From NCBI GenBank assembly GCA_011390735.1, contig JAABRV010000002.1:1-46284 (forward strand): a stretch of 46,284 bases of DNA, written 5' to 3'. The stretch comes from Trueperaceae bacterium (lineage in GTDB: Bacteria; Deinococcota; Deinococci; Deinococcales; Trueperaceae). Both the position numbers and the translations under genes were made by a program. Under the pieces are notes generated by a model, which worked only from the letters and a program-made list of their open reading frames with translations, did not search any database and was not told the DNA's origin. This document shows positions 1-10,109 of this stretch, piece after piece. Position 1 is the stretch's first letter, and every line of letters starts with the position of its first letter.

Positions 1-961
1 CCTTGCCGATCGCCAGCGACAGCTGGTCGCTGCCGACGTTGACCCGCGCCTCGCCGGCGTCGACGTCCAGTTCGATGTTGCCGACCTTGGCGGGGGAGAG
101 CGCGTTGCGGATGAACTCGCGCGGGCTGGGGTCCCACATGATGATGTCGACGCGCTCGCGCTGGAGCTCGGCGGTCACGGCCTGGATGCGGCTGCCACGG
201 TGACCGATGCAGGCGCCGATCGGGTCGACGTTGGGGTTGGTGCTCGCCACGGCCACCTTCGCGCGCTGGCCGGCCTCGCGGGCGATCGCCTTGAGCTCGA
301 CCGTGCCGTCGGCGACCTCGGGGATCTCCTGGCGCATGAGGTACTCGAGCAGCTCCGGCGCGGCGCGGGACACCAGGATGGACGGGCCGCGCGTCGACAG
401 CTCGACCTTGGCGACGTACACCTTGAGGCGCATGCCCACCATGTAGCGCTCGCCCTGGATCTGCTCGCGCGGGGGCATGATCGCCTCGCCGCGACCGAGG
501 TCCACGAACACGTTGCGCTTGTTGTCGGTGCGCGACACGACCGCGGTCATGATGTCGCCGGCGCGGTCCTTGTACTCCTCGAAGACGTGCTCGCGCTCCT
601 TCTCACGCAGCTTCTGGGTGATGACCTGCTTGGTCGTCTGCACGGCGATGCGGGTGAACTTCTCCGGGTCGACCGGGAACTCCATCTCCATGCCGAGCTC
701 GACGCCTTCATCGAGCTCGAGCGCCTCTGCCAGGAGGATCTCCTTGTCGGCGTCCTCGATCTCCTCGACCACGCGGCGGATCACCAGCACGTCGATCTCG
801 CCGGTCTCCGAGTCGACCTCGACCTCGATCTGTTTGCCGGGCATGACGTTGCGTTCGAACGCCTGCTCCAGCGCCTCCTCGATCGACGTGAGGAGTTCCT
901 CCTTGTCGAGGTTGCGCTCTGCGGCGAGCACGTTGAGGGCATCGATGAATTCCTTGTTCAT
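1..961 (-). CDS. nusA: Transcription termination/antitermination factor NusA (3' end missing)
   Basis: NusA binds RNA polymerase and nascent RNA and tunes pausing, termination and antitermination. The 320 visible codons start with MNKEFIDALNVLAAER at an ATG (961 on the minus strand). The NusA N-terminal polymerase-binding domain comes first (about residues 1-125). The S1 domain follows, with the stretch VFVDLGRGEAIMPPREQ. The first KH domain follows that, marked by PIGACIGHRGSRIQ near residue 245. The ORF leaves the window inside the second KH region, so the C-terminus and any acidic repeats cannot be judged. It lies 146 nt downstream of rimP on the same strand, the usual rimP-nusA order, and is probably cotranscribed. 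It is absent from the ORF track only because it is open at the window edge. Confidence 0.96.
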   Translation of the reverse strand, partial: MNKEFIDALNVLAAERNLDKEELLTSIEEALEQAFERNVMPGKQIEVEVDSETGEIDVLVIRRVVEEIEDADKEILLAEALELDEGVELGMEMEFPVDPEKFTRIAVQTTKQVITQKLREKEREHVFEEYKDRAGDIMTAVVSRTDNKRNVFVDLGRGEAIMPPREQIQGERYMVGMRLKVYVAKVELSTRGPSILVSRAAPELLEYLMRQEIPEVADGTVELKAIAREAGQRAKVAVASTNPNVDPIGACIGHRGSRIQAVTAELQRERVDIIMWDPSPREFIRNALSPAKVGNIELDVDAGEARVNVGSDQLSLAIGK

Positions 962-1061
962 CCTTCACTCCGGTCCGGTCCGTGGCTGCGTGATCGCAGC
1001 ACGCCTGATTGTGGCCGCCCTGCGGCGGCGTGTCCCGCGCCGGTCGCCCGGCCGAAACGGT

Positions 1062-1099
1062 CCCCGCCTGGCGGCGGGGAACCCCGCCGCGCGGCGGGG
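1062..1099. repeat. Two tandem GC hairpins in the rimP-nusA gap
   Basis: Two back-to-back inverted repeats lie between rimP and nusA: CCCCGCC-TGGC-GGCGGGG (1062-1079) and the perfect palindrome CCCCGCCGCGCGGCGGGG (1082-1099). No T-run follows on the minus strand, so they do not look like an intrinsic terminator. They could stabilise the rimP end of the mRNA, act as an attenuation site, or be REP-like repeats. The rest of the 146-nt gap shows nothing else I can name. Confidence 0.55.
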
Positions 1100-1107
1100 G
1101 GGGTGCC

Positions 1108-1557
1108 TCAACGCGGCGAGTCGGGCCACTCCGCGAGATGGGCCCGCTCGATCTCGTCGAGGTGCAGCCGCCGTGGCGGCTCCCCCTCGGCGGTCTCGAA
1201 CACGACGACGTCGCCCTCGACGGCGCGGACCCGGCCACTGAGCTGGGTCCCGCTCGCGCGGAGCTTGACCAGCAGGTCGCGGAACCGCTCGAAGTGACGC
1301 GCGGTGAAGAGCGGTCGCTGCGCGCCGGGCGATTCCACCTCGAGCTGGTACGCGCCCTCGATCGGGTCGAGCCGGTCGAGCTCGAGGCCGAAGGCCTCGG
1401 ACGCGCGGCGCACGTCGTCGACCCCGACGACCTGCTCGTCGAGCCGGTCGATGCGGAGCAACACGCGCCGCGTTCGCCCGTGCGGGCCGACGGACACCTC
1501 GAGCACCTCGTAGCCGAGGGGCGTCAGGGCGTCGCGGGCGGCTTGCGTCAGGTCCAT
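1108..1557 (-). CDS. rimP: Ribosome maturation factor RimP
   Basis: RimP helps late assembly of the 30S ribosomal subunit. The 149-residue product has the usual length. It shows the family layout: an N-terminal alpha/beta domain with LGYEVLEVSVG near residue 17, the linker motif VDDVRRASEAFGLELD, then the conserved YQLEVESPGAQRPLFTARHF block near residue 75. A small SH3-like C-terminal domain ends in LHLDEIERAHL. The ATG is preceded by GGAGG at a good distance, so this gene is led by a Shine-Dalgarno and is not leaderless. It heads the rimP-nusA operon. Its upstream region holds near-palindromic repeats and a weak -10 box. Confidence 0.96.
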   Translation of the reverse strand: MDLTQAARDALTPLGYEVLEVSVGPHGRTRRVLLRIDRLDEQVVGVDDVRRASEAFGLELDRLDPIEGAYQLEVESPGAQRPLFTARHFERFRDLLVKLRASGTQLSGRVRAVEGDVVVFETAEGEPPRRLHLDEIERAHLAEWPDSPR

Positions 1558-1615
1558 GCGGCCTCCGTCATCGCGACCCGGCGGGCGCGACGCGCGAGGG
1601 CGCGGGGCCTCTCAG

Positions 1616-1678
1616 GCGCGGGTCCGCGCGGGGGCGCGGGTCCGCGCCAGCGCAGGTCCGCGCAAGCGCGGGTGTCGC
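1616..1678. repeat. Near-palindromic repeat cluster upstream of rimP
   Basis: Four imperfect copies of GCGCGGGTCCGCGC start at about 1616, 1634, 1650 and 1666; the third has one change and the fourth is degenerate. Spacing is 16-18 nt. Each unit is nearly its own reverse complement, so each can form a small hairpin. If transcription of rimP starts near 1735, these repeats lie in its 5' leader. Confidence 0.6.
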
Positions 1679-1740
1679 ACGACGCGAGGGCGGGTCCTGG
1701 AACCCACCCTCGACGGCCGCCGGGACGTTGTCCGCCCACC

Positions 1741-1746
1741 AAGATA
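1741..1746 (-). promoter_or_regulatory. Weak -10 candidate for rimP-nusA
   Basis: The minus strand reads TATCTT here, about 185 nt upstream of rimP. No convincing -35 hexamer is visible at 16-18 bp. It is the only AT-rich hexamer in this stretch. The surrounding 1558-1858 gap contains no gene that I can support, only this box and the repeats above. Confidence 0.3.
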
Positions 1747-1858
1747 GCACGCGCGCCCGGCGCTCGTCTCGCGTGTCCGAGCCGGACGTCACCACGGCGG
1801 TCGGCCCGGGCGCCGGGCTTCGTCGCGGCCTCCGCACGCGGCACACCCCCCTAGCCGG

Positions 1859-1887
1859 TTGCGCGCCGGCCCGGTCGCGGGTACACT
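1859..1887 (+). promoter_or_regulatory. Promoter for the aminotransferase transcript
   Basis: TTGCGC (1859-1864), a 17-bp spacer and TACACT (1882-1887) form a sigma-70-type promoter. An ATG lies 8 nt after the -10 (1896). It opens an 11-codon ORF, MRCAPRATRPR, whose TGA overlaps the next ATG at 1928. The first real gene begins 195 nt after the -10, leaving a structured leader. Confidence 0.6.
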
Positions 1888-1937
1888 CCCCGACGATGCG
1901 CTGCGCGCCGCGAGCTACACGACCGCGATGACGTGCG

Positions 1938-2000
1938 TCCGCCCCGAGGGCGGAGGCATGCTCGTCGCGTGGTGGGACCGCCTGTCAGGGGGTCCCTTTT
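1938..2000 (+). terminator. Leader hairpins with terminator-like element (possible attenuator)
   Basis: Hairpin one pairs TCCGCCC (1938-1944) with GGGCGGA (1948-1954) across a 3-nt loop. Hairpin two pairs GGGACC (1974-1979) with GGTCCC (1991-1996), has an inner CCT/AGG helix, and is followed by TTTTCGTT. The second has the form of an intrinsic terminator but lies about 80 nt upstream of the aminotransferase, downstream of that gene's apparent promoter. This layout suggests premature termination control. I could not match it to a known riboswitch class. The rest of the leader to 2081 shows only the GGAG site near 2070. Confidence 0.5.
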
Positions 2001-2081
2001 CGTTGGGTTCGCGGCCCGCCGCAACGCGGCGGCGCGCCGCGAGCGTGGCTGACCGGCGCGAGCCGGTACGGAGAGGACGAC

Positions 2082-3338
2082 ATGGACGCCGGACCTTGGA
2101 TGGACGACGTGCTGCTCTTGACGCCGGGACCGACCCCGCTCCACCCCTGGGCGCAGGCGGCGCTCGGTTGGCCGATGCGGGGCCACATGGACCCCGATGT
2201 CTTCGCCCACAACGACGCGATCGTCGCCGACCTGCGCCGTCTCTACGCCGCAGAGCCCGACGCCTTCACCAGCCTGCTGGCGGGCTCGGGCTCGCTCGGC
2301 ATGGAGGCGGGTCTCGCGAACCTCGTCGAGCCGGGCGAACGCCTGCTGGTCGCCAGCAACGGCGTGTTCGGCGATCGCATGGTCGAGATGGGACGGCGGC
2401 TCGGGGCCAAGGTGCACGTGCACCGCGTCGCGCCGGGCGAGGCAATCGAGCCCGACGGCCTGCGCCGCGCGGCCGAGCGGGTGTGCCCCGCCGTCGTCGC
2501 GCTGGTGCACGGCGAGACCTCCACCGGCGTGCTCAACCCGGTCGCCGACCTCGCGTCCGTGGTGCGGGACACCGGCGCGCTGTGGTCGGTCGACGCGGTG
2601 ACCACCGTCGGCATGCTGGACTTCGACATGGCGGCCTGGGGGATCGACTACGCCTACACGGGGTCGCAGAAGTGCCTCTCGGCGCCGCCCGGGCTGGCGC
2701 CGGTGGCGGTCTCCGCCCGGGCGATGGCGCACGTGGCGGCGCGCCGCACGCCGGTGAGCACCTGGTACGCGGACCTCGTGGGGATGCGCGGGTACTGGGC
2801 CGCGGGCGAGGGCGGCCGCCAGTACCACCACACGGTGCCGATCCACCTGCACTGGGCGACCGGCGAGGCGATCCGGGCGGCCCTCGCCGAGGGCGTGGCC
2901 GCTCGTGCCGAGCGGGCGCGGCGGGTGGGGGAGGCCGTCGCGGCCGCCCTCGCTACCGTCGGCTTCGCGCACCTCGTCGCCGCGGGCGTCCGACTGCCCA
3001 CCGTCCTCGCGCTGACGCTGCCCGACGGCGTCGACGACGCCGCCGTGCGCGCCGCGCTGCGGGCCGAGGAGCGCGTCAGCCTGGCCGGCGGGCTCGGCTC
3101 GACGGCGGGCCGGGTGTGGCGGCTGGGCCTCATGGGCGAGGCCGCCCGGCCCGAGCCCTACCGCCGCCTCATGACCGCGCTGGCCGCGGTGCTGCCGCGC
3201 TTCGGGCTCGCGGGGGCCGGCGAACTGCCGGCGGCCTTCGACGCCGCGTGGGCGGCCGCCGCGCCTCGTGCGCCGGAGCGGGTCGCCCCCGGCGCGACGG
3301 CCGCTGCCGCCGCGCTCGCCGCGGCCGCGGTCCGGTGA
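2082..3338 (+). CDS. Class V aminotransferase, alanine/serine-glyoxylate type
   Basis: This is a PLP enzyme of the alanine-glyoxylate / serine-pyruvate aminotransferase group. It moves an amino group from a small amino acid to glyoxylate or pyruvate. The 418 residues begin with the family opening [12 protein letters not shown] near residue 11. [17 protein letters not shown] near residue 67 matches the cofactor phosphate-binding region. [21 protein letters not shown] near residue 170 carries the PLP-binding aspartate. The Schiff-base lysine is in [13 protein letters not shown] near residue 197. C-terminal motifs are less typical, and the tail is Ala-rich. The start follows GGAGAGGACGAC; a second ATG six codons later is also possible. 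It overlaps the next gene by GTGA. The exact amino donor cannot be told from sequence alone. Confidence 0.88.
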   Translation: MDAGPWMDDVLLLTPGPTPLHPWAQAALGWPMRGHMDPDVFAHNDAIVADLRRLYAAEPDAFTSLLAGSGSLGMEAGLANLVEPGERLLVASNGVFGDRMVEMGRRLGAKVHVHRVAPGEAIEPDGLRRAAERVCPAVVALVHGETSTGVLNPVADLASVVRDTGALWSVDAVTTVGMLDFDMAAWGIDYAYTGSQKCLSAPPGLAPVAVSARAMAHVAARRTPVSTWYADLVGMRGYWAAGEGGRQYHHTVPIHLHWATGEAIRAALAEGVAARAERARRVGEAVAAALATVGFAHLVAAGVRLPTVLALTLPDGVDDAAVRAALRAEERVSLAGGLGSTAGRVWRLGLMGEAARPEPYRRLMTALAAVLPRFGLAGAGELPAAFDAAWAAAAPRAPERVAPGATAAAAALAAAAVR

Positions 3339-3814
3339 GCGGCGACCCCGGCGCCTCGGGCCCGCCGCCCGCGCTGGAGGTCCTGCGGGTCGACCCGCGG
3401 TTGCTCGACGTGGTGTCGTCGCTGTTCTGGGCGACCTTCCCGGATCGCCGCCTGGGGCGCGCCGAGCCCGATGCCGACGGGCGCGTCGCGCTGACCACCG
3501 ACGCGCCGTGGCCGGCGGCGGCCGCGGAGCGCTGGCGCACCGCGCTGGACGAGCTGCTGCGGCAGCCCTTCGCCCGCGCCGGTGGCGCGTACCTGCGCGA
3601 GGTGCGGGACCGCGCCGGCCGACGGGAGGAGCTCGCGCTGCCGCTGGCGCCCGACGCCTACCGCGGCGGCGCCTGGCTCGTCGGGCCGTTCCGCGACGCA
3701 TCGGCCGCGGACGCCTGGGCGGGGCGCGTGCTGCGCCCGCCGTGGGTCCACGACGTGCATCGGCACGGCGAGGACTGGTACGCGGACGTCTTCGTCGGCG
3801 ACCCGCAGGCCTGA
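3335..3814 (+). CDS. Small protein of unknown function downstream of the aminotransferase
   Basis: This 159-residue protein starts at a GTG whose TG is shared with the TGA stop of the aminotransferase, so the two are almost surely translated together. It has no signal peptide or membrane segment and is rich in Ala, Arg, Asp and Pro. A cluster near the C-terminus, [18 protein letters not shown] followed by WYADVFVGD, faintly resembles the strand-helix pattern of SPOR-like folds, but not enough to name it. I do not recognise a catalytic motif. The ORF track shows it only as the end of a longer, spurious ORF beginning at 1859. Confidence 0.7.
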   Translation: MSGDPGASGPPPALEVLRVDPRLLDVVSSLFWATFPDRRLGRAEPDADGRVALTTDAPWPAAAAERWRTALDELLRQPFARAGGAYLREVRDRAGRREELALPLAPDAYRGGAWLVGPFRDASAADAWAGRVLRPPWVHDVHRHGEDWYADVFVGDPQA

Positions 3815-3849
3815 CGCCCACCGGACCGATCGCAGGGCGTCGGCCGCGG

Positions 3850-4401
3850 TCAGGGCGCCAGCGTCGGGGCGACGACGAGCCGCGCGTAGGCGGTCGCCAT
3901 GACCTCCGCGGGGTAGGGCATGTCGTGGTCGAGCCACCAGCCCACGAGCGCCAGCGATGCCGCGGCCAGGTGATGGGCGGCCAGGTCGACGGGCACGCCC
4001 GGCGGCGTCCGGAAGCTGGGGCTGGCGAGCACGCGGCTGCACACCGCCGCACGCAGGTCGCGCTCGAGGGTCCCGCTGCGCTGCGCGTCGAACAGCACCC
4101 GCAGCGCCGTCGCGTGGCCGGCGACGTAGTCGAAGAGATCGCGGCCGGCGTCCTCGAGCCGACCCGCCTCGGCGCTGGGCTGGAGGAGGTCGGCGAGCTC
4201 GCCGACGATGCCGCCCAGGACGTCGAGCAGCAGTTCCTCCTTGCTCTGGTAGTGGCGGAAGAAGGTCGCGTAGCCGACGTCGGCGACCGAGGTGAGCTCG
4301 CGGATCGTCAGGTCGGCGAAGGGGCGCTCCGCCGCGAGCTGCAGGAGTGCTCGCGCGAGGGCCTCGCGGGTGCGGCGCACGCGCCGGTCGAGGGCGGTCA
4401 T
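3850..4401 (-). CDS. TetR/AcrR-family transcriptional regulator
   Basis: This is a one-component repressor with an N-terminal helix-turn-helix and a ligand-sensing C-terminal domain. From the chosen start (MTALDRRVRRTREALARALLQ), the helix-turn-helix is DLTIRELTSVADVGYATFFRHYQSKEELL, about residues 30-59. It is followed by a TetR C-terminal helical region with AAASLALVGWWLDHDMPYP. The ORF track begins 13 codons earlier (4440). I prefer 4401 because TACCGT (4413-4408) lies 6 nt upstream, giving a leaderless start like many genes in this window. It faces the 4518-5939 gene pair across a long inverted repeat that overlaps both putative promoters. Autoregulation and control of that pair are therefore likely. 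The ligand is unknown. Confidence 0.92.
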   Translation of the reverse strand: MTALDRRVRRTREALARALLQLAAERPFADLTIRELTSVADVGYATFFRHYQSKEELLLDVLGGIVGELADLLQPSAEAGRLEDAGRDLFDYVAGHATALRVLFDAQRSGTLERDLRAAVCSRVLASPSFRTPPGVPVDLAAHHLAAASLALVGWWLDHDMPYPAEVMATAYARLVVAPTLAP

Positions 4402-4407
4402 CGGACG

Positions 4408-4413
4408 ACGGTA
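4408..4413 (-). promoter_or_regulatory. -10 box of the leaderless tetR gene
   Basis: The minus strand reads TACCGT, then CGTCCG, then the ATG at 4401, a 6-nt gap. A -35 at the usual distance (GTGTCT, 4436-4431) would fall inside the left arm of the operator, so bound repressor would block it. Confidence 0.55.
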
Positions 4414-4424
4414 CCCCACCACAC

Positions 4425-4466
4425 GTTTCGAGACACGCATATGTTACGCTACACGTGTCTCATAAC
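4425..4466. promoter_or_regulatory. Inverted-repeat operator between tetR and the kinase-like gene
   Basis: GTTTCGAGACACG (4425-4437) and CGTGTCTCATAAC (4454-4466) are inverted copies matching at 11 of 13 positions, with GAGACACG perfect. The 16-nt centre contains TACGCT (4445-4450), a plausible -10 for the rightward genes. The element lies in the only gap between divergent genes here and covers both promoters, as expected for a TetR operator. Confidence 0.7.
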
Positions 4467-4517
4467 GGTGCGGGCGCCGACCGCACGCACCCGCACGACC
4501 GGAAGGGCGTGGCGACG

Positions 4518-5240
4518 ATGTGGCCCGGCGTGGCGATCCTGTGGGCGTATGACCTCGCGGCGCTCCTGGCGCTGCCGGTGGCCGTCAAGTCCCTCACCGC
4601 GCTCCCCGACGAGGTGGTGCGGAAGTTCCAGCACGTCGCCTACGCGGGCTCGATCTTCCTCCTGCTCGGCCTCTTCGAGCGCTGGACCCAGGCGGTGGCG
4701 GCGGCGGCCGGCCTCGCGCTCTTCGCCTTCCCCGCGCTGTGGCTGTGGGAGCGTCATCCCAGTTACCGTCGGCTGCTGGCGGACCGCTCCCCCGGTGGGG
4801 GCGAGATGCGGCGGCAACTGCTGCTGGCGGTGATGGTGTTCTCGCTGCTGATCGCGTTCTTCTGGGGCCTGCTCGGCCCCGCGTGGCGGCCGGCGATCGC
4901 CGTCGCGGTCATGGTCTGGGGTCTCGGCGACGCGGCGGCGGCCCTGGTCGGCCGCTTCCTCGGGCGCCATCGCCTGGTCCATCGGCTCGTCGAGGGGGCC
5001 AAGACGCTGGAGGGCACGGCGGCGATGGTCGTCGCGGGCGCCATCGCGGCCTTCGTCACCCTCTTCCTCTACGGTGGGGCCTCGTGGTGGGTGAGCCTGC
5101 TCGCCGCGGTGTCGCTCGCGCCCCTCGCCGGCGCGGTGGAACTCGTCTCCCGCCGCGGGTCCGACACCGTCACGGTCCCTCTGGTGACCGCCGTGGGGCT
5201 TGTCCCGTGGTGGCTGCTCGTCGTCGCCTCGAGGGCCTAG
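4518..5240 (+). CDS. Dolichol/phytol-kinase-like integral membrane enzyme (CTP-dependent lipid kinase family)
   Basis: This is a 240-residue polytopic membrane protein of the SEC59 / VTE5 / phosphatidate-cytidylyltransferase-like group. These enzymes phosphorylate isoprenoid alcohols or diacylglycerol or move cytidylyl groups. The family signature is clear: ALPDEVVRKFQHVAYAGS near residue 28, VWGLGDAAAALVGRFLGRH near residue 135, EGAKTLEGTAAM near residue 160, and DTVTVPLVTAVGL near the end. I count about six or seven hydrophobic segments. The ATG at 4518 follows GGAAGGG with a 10-nt spacing; the track's upstream start at 4347 would run through the operator and tetR. Its TAG is immediately followed by the ATG of the next gene. 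The substrate cannot be read from sequence; an isoprenoid such as a carotenoid or menaquinone precursor is only a guess. Confidence 0.82.
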   Translation: MWPGVAILWAYDLAALLALPVAVKSLTALPDEVVRKFQHVAYAGSIFLLLGLFERWTQAVAAAAGLALFAFPALWLWERHPSYRRLLADRSPGGGEMRRQLLLAVMVFSLLIAFFWGLLGPAWRPAIAVAVMVWGLGDAAAALVGRFLGRHRLVHRLVEGAKTLEGTAAMVVAGAIAAFVTLFLYGGASWWVSLLAAVSLAPLAGAVELVSRRGSDTVTVPLVTAVGLVPWWLLVVASRA

Positions 5241-7127
<1,887 letters not shown>

Positions 7128-7128
<1 letters not shown>

Positions 7129-9473
7129 TGCGCGTGCCCTACGGCTGGCTGGGCGAGCTGGTGGAAGGGCTGCCGCCGCTCCAGGAGACCGCCGACCTGC
7201 TCGCCGGCCTCGGGCTCGGGGTCGAGACGACCCAGCACCTGCCCGGTGCACCGGTGGGCGTGCGAGTCGTGTCGGTGCTCGCCGTCGCGCCCGTCGCGGG
7301 CGCGCTCCAGCGCGTGGAGATCGACGACGGCGAACGGCGCATCACCGTGGCCTGCGCGGCACCCAACGTGCGGGTGGGCATGCGTGCCGCCCATGCCCCG
7401 CCGGGCACGCGCCTCCCCGGCTTCGACGGCGCCCTCGAGGTGCGCGAGGTCGGCGGCGTTCGCTCCGAGGGGATGCTGTGCAGCCCGCGCGAGCTGGGGC
7501 TCTTCGAGCACGCGGCGGGCCTGCTCGCGCTCGGCGACGACGCGGCGGTCGGGGCGGACCTGGCCGAGCTGTGGCCCGCCGACGACGTCATCGAGCTCGA
7601 ACTGACGCCCAACCGGGCCGACGCCTTCAGCGTGCTCGGGGTGGCGCGGGATCTGGCGGCCAAGCTCGACACCGTGCTGCGTCACCCGGCCGCGGGCCTC
7701 GAGGCGGCCGCCGGCGACCCGTCGATCGCGGACGGCCTCGAGGTCCGCGTCGCCGACCCCGAGCGCTGCCCCCGCTTCAGCCTACGGCGCGTCGACGGCG
7801 TCCGCGTGGGGCCCTCGCCGGTGTGGCTGCAGCGGCGTCTCGCCCTCCTGGGGCTGCGGCCGCGCAACGTGGTCGTCGACGTCACCAACCTCGTCACCTT
7901 CGAGCTCGGTCAGCCGTCGCACGCCTACGACCTCGAGGCGCTCGAGGGCGGCGTGCTCGAGGTGCGCCGGGCGGCGCCGGGCGAGCGCCTGATCACGCTC
8001 AACGAAGACGAGCTGACGCTCGACCCGGAGGACCTCGTCATCGCGACGCCGGACCCCGAGGGCGGCAGCCGCGCCATCGGCCTCGCCGGCGTGATCGGCG
8101 GGCGCGACGACTCCGTGCGTGACGCCACCACCAGCGTCGCCGTCGAGGTGGCCTCCTTCGAGCCGATCGGCGTCAGGCGTACGGGCAAGCGCCACAAGCT
8201 CGTGACCGACGCCCGCATCCGCTTCGAGCGGGGCGTCGACCCGGCGCTGCCGCTGTCGGCGAACGCGCGAGTGACGACGCTGTTGGCCGCGCTCGCCGGT
8301 GGGCGACCCCACCCGGGCGTGCGCTGGGTCGCCGCGGCCGCACCGGCCGCGCCGGCGATCGGCTTCCGGCCGTCCCAGGTCGGGTTCCTGGTCGACGTCG
8401 CGGTGCCGGCCGACGAGCAGCGGCGCTACCTGGAGCGCCTCGGGTGCGCGGTCGAGGTCGCGGCGCCGGACCGCTGGCGGGTCACGCCCCCCACGTGGCG
8501 GGCCGACCTCGAGCTCGAGGTCGACCTCATCGAGGAGGTCGCCCGACTCCACGGTTACGAGCACATCGGCAGCACCCACCCGCACCTCGCCTTCGTGCCC
8601 CCAGCGACCGACCCGACCCACCGCCGCCTGCGCGAGCGGCTCGTCGGGGCGGGGATGGTCGAGGCCATCGGCTACGTCTTCACGAGTGAGGACGACCTCG
8701 CCCGCGCCCGGGCGCCGGCGGCGCGCGTGCGTCTGAGCGAGCCGCAGGGCATCGAGCGCGCGGTCCTGCGAACCTCGCTGCTCCCGGGCCTGCTGGCCGC
8801 CGCCCGGCTCAACCGGGACGCCTCGCGCCTGGCGCTGTTCGAGGTGGGTCACGTGTTCCTCGACCACGAGGAGGAGCGCCTCGGCCTCCTGTGGCGCGGT
8901 CACGGCGCGTCCAGCGGCTGGCGGCCGCCGCAGGCTCACGACGTCTACGCGGCCAAGGGCGCGCTGGAATCGCTGGCGGAGGGCCTGGGCGCGGACCTCA
9001 CGCTGCGGCCCGCGGCCTTCGACGACCTGCACCCGGGGGTCAGCGCGGAGATCCTGTGGCAGGGAACGCCCGTGGGGCGCTTCGGGCGACTCCACCCCGA
9101 GGTCGCGGCGGCCTGGGGCTGTGGCGACGTCGTGGTGGCGGAGCTGCGCCTGCCGCTCGAGGCGCGGCCGCCGAGGCTCCACGAGCTGCCGCGGCAGCCC
9201 TACGCCGAACGCGACCTCGCGGTCGTGCTGCCGGTCGACGTGACGTACGCCGAGCTGCAGGCGCGCTGTGCGGCGGCCGCCGGCCCGCGCCTGGTCGAGC
9301 TGTTCGCGTTCGACGTGTACCAGGGTCCGCAGGTGGAGGCGGGGCACAAGAGCGTCGCCCTGCGCTTCCGCTTCCGGCACCCCGATCGCGCGCTCACCGA
9401 TGCGGAGGTGGACGCCGACATGGCGGCCATCATGGCGGCGCTGCGCGGCGCCGGGTATGCTTGGCGCACATGA
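7128..9473 (+). CDS. pheT: Phenylalanine-tRNA ligase beta subunit
   Basis: This is the editing and tRNA-binding subunit of phenylalanyl-tRNA synthetase. The 781 residues are of standard length. Domains in order: an OB-type tRNA-binding domain (about residues 40-150, with VACAAPNVRVGM); the B3/B4 editing domain (about 205-370, with QPSHAYDLEALEGG); the B5 domain (about 395-465); the catalytic-like core (LRTSLLPGLLAAARLN); and the C-terminal ferredoxin-fold anticodon-binding domain (about 690-781, with RDLAVVLPVDVTYAEL). The start codon overlaps the pheS stop as TGATG. Its last codons carry a TATGCT box, and its stop overlaps the next gene as ATGA. Confidence 0.98.
9456..9461 (+). promoter_or_regulatory. 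Internal -10 box before the CvpA-like gene
   Basis: TATGCT lies inside the end of pheT, 8 nt before the ATG at 9470. The hexamer and gap fit the leaderless pattern elsewhere in the window. It could give the third gene extra expression independent of pheST. No -35 is obvious. Confidence 0.4.
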
Positions 9474-10024
9474 CCTGGCTCGACGCCGTCCTCCTGCTCA
9501 TCGTCGCCGCCACCACCGCGGTCGCCTCGGAGCGACGGATGGCGGGCCTGGTGGTCGGCGTCGGCGGCGCGCTCGCGCTCCGGCCACTGCTGGCGCTGGC
9601 GCAGTTGCAGCCCTGGCTGGGCATCGTGGGCGCGCTCGTGGCCGGGCTCGTCCTGGCCCTGGTGGGCCGTCAGTTGCTCCCGGCGGCACCGCGCAACGCG
9701 CGCTGGCCGCGGCTGCTCGGCGGCCTCGGCGGGGCGCTGCTCGGCTTCGCCATCGTCGTGACGCTGGTGACCTCGTTGCCCATCCAGCGCAACCCGGTGG
9801 AGCCGGGCCTGATCTACTACCCTCCGCGCGACCTGCCGGCCCCGCTGCAGCGGGCCGTGGCCGAGTCGTCGCTGGTCGCCTTCGGGCGCTCGGTGCTGCT
9901 CTTCCCGCTGCTCGATCCGCGCGGCGGGATCGAGGCCGGCGAGCGCTCGGTGATCTCGGCGCTGCACGCGGTGGCGGTGGTCGGCGAGCCGTGGCGTTCG
10001 CAGGCCGTGCACGCCGAGCCGTAG
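9470..10024 (+). CDS. CvpA-like small membrane protein
   Basis: This is a 184-residue integral membrane protein with about four hydrophobic helices in the first 120 residues. It opens with MTWLDAVLLLIVAATTAVASERRMAG, which resembles the start of the CvpA/colicin V production family (W-L-D followed by a helix and a G-rich second helix). CvpA-family proteins are linked to peptidoglycan and envelope functions, and the role is not settled. The C-terminal 65 residues (YYPPRDLPAPLQRAVAESS onward) are soluble and are not part of the core family. The start is fixed by the ATGA overlap with pheT. The family call is moderate; a lineage-specific membrane protein is the alternative. Confidence 0.6.
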   Translation: MTWLDAVLLLIVAATTAVASERRMAGLVVGVGGALALRPLLALAQLQPWLGIVGALVAGLVLALVGRQLLPAAPRNARWPRLLGGLGGALLGFAIVVTLVTSLPIQRNPVEPGLIYYPPRDLPAPLQRAVAESSLVAFGRSVLLFPLLDPRGGIEAGERSVISALHAVAVVGEPWRSQAVHAEP

Positions 10025-10057
10025 GCCACGCGCCGGCGCCGCGCTGGCGCCATGACG

Positions 10058-10090
10058 CAAAACGGGCGGGGTGGACATCCACCCCGCCCG
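10058..10090 (-). terminator. Intrinsic terminator of the fasciclin gene
   Basis: CGGGCGGGGTGGA and TCCACCCCGCCCG (10063-10090) form a near-perfect 13-bp inverted repeat around CA. On the minus strand it is followed by TTTTGC. It starts 20 nt after the fasciclin stop. The stem may also stop transcripts coming from the convergent pheST side. Confidence 0.85.
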
Positions 10091-10109
10091 CGTCGTGCCG
10101 ATTCGGCGC

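Noticed and set aside
1957-2000. trp-type attenuator suggested by two adjacent TGG codons before a terminator
   Set aside because: The ORF does not stop near the Trp codons, the codons lie in the terminator stem itself, and the downstream gene is an aminotransferase of the glyoxylate type and not a trp gene. I keep only a generic attenuator call.
1859-3814. 651-residue ORF covering the leader and the aminotransferase in another frame
   Set aside because: Only its last 159 codons look real. The upstream part is an Arg-rich shadow of the aminotransferase, and a GTGA overlap gives the true start at 3335.
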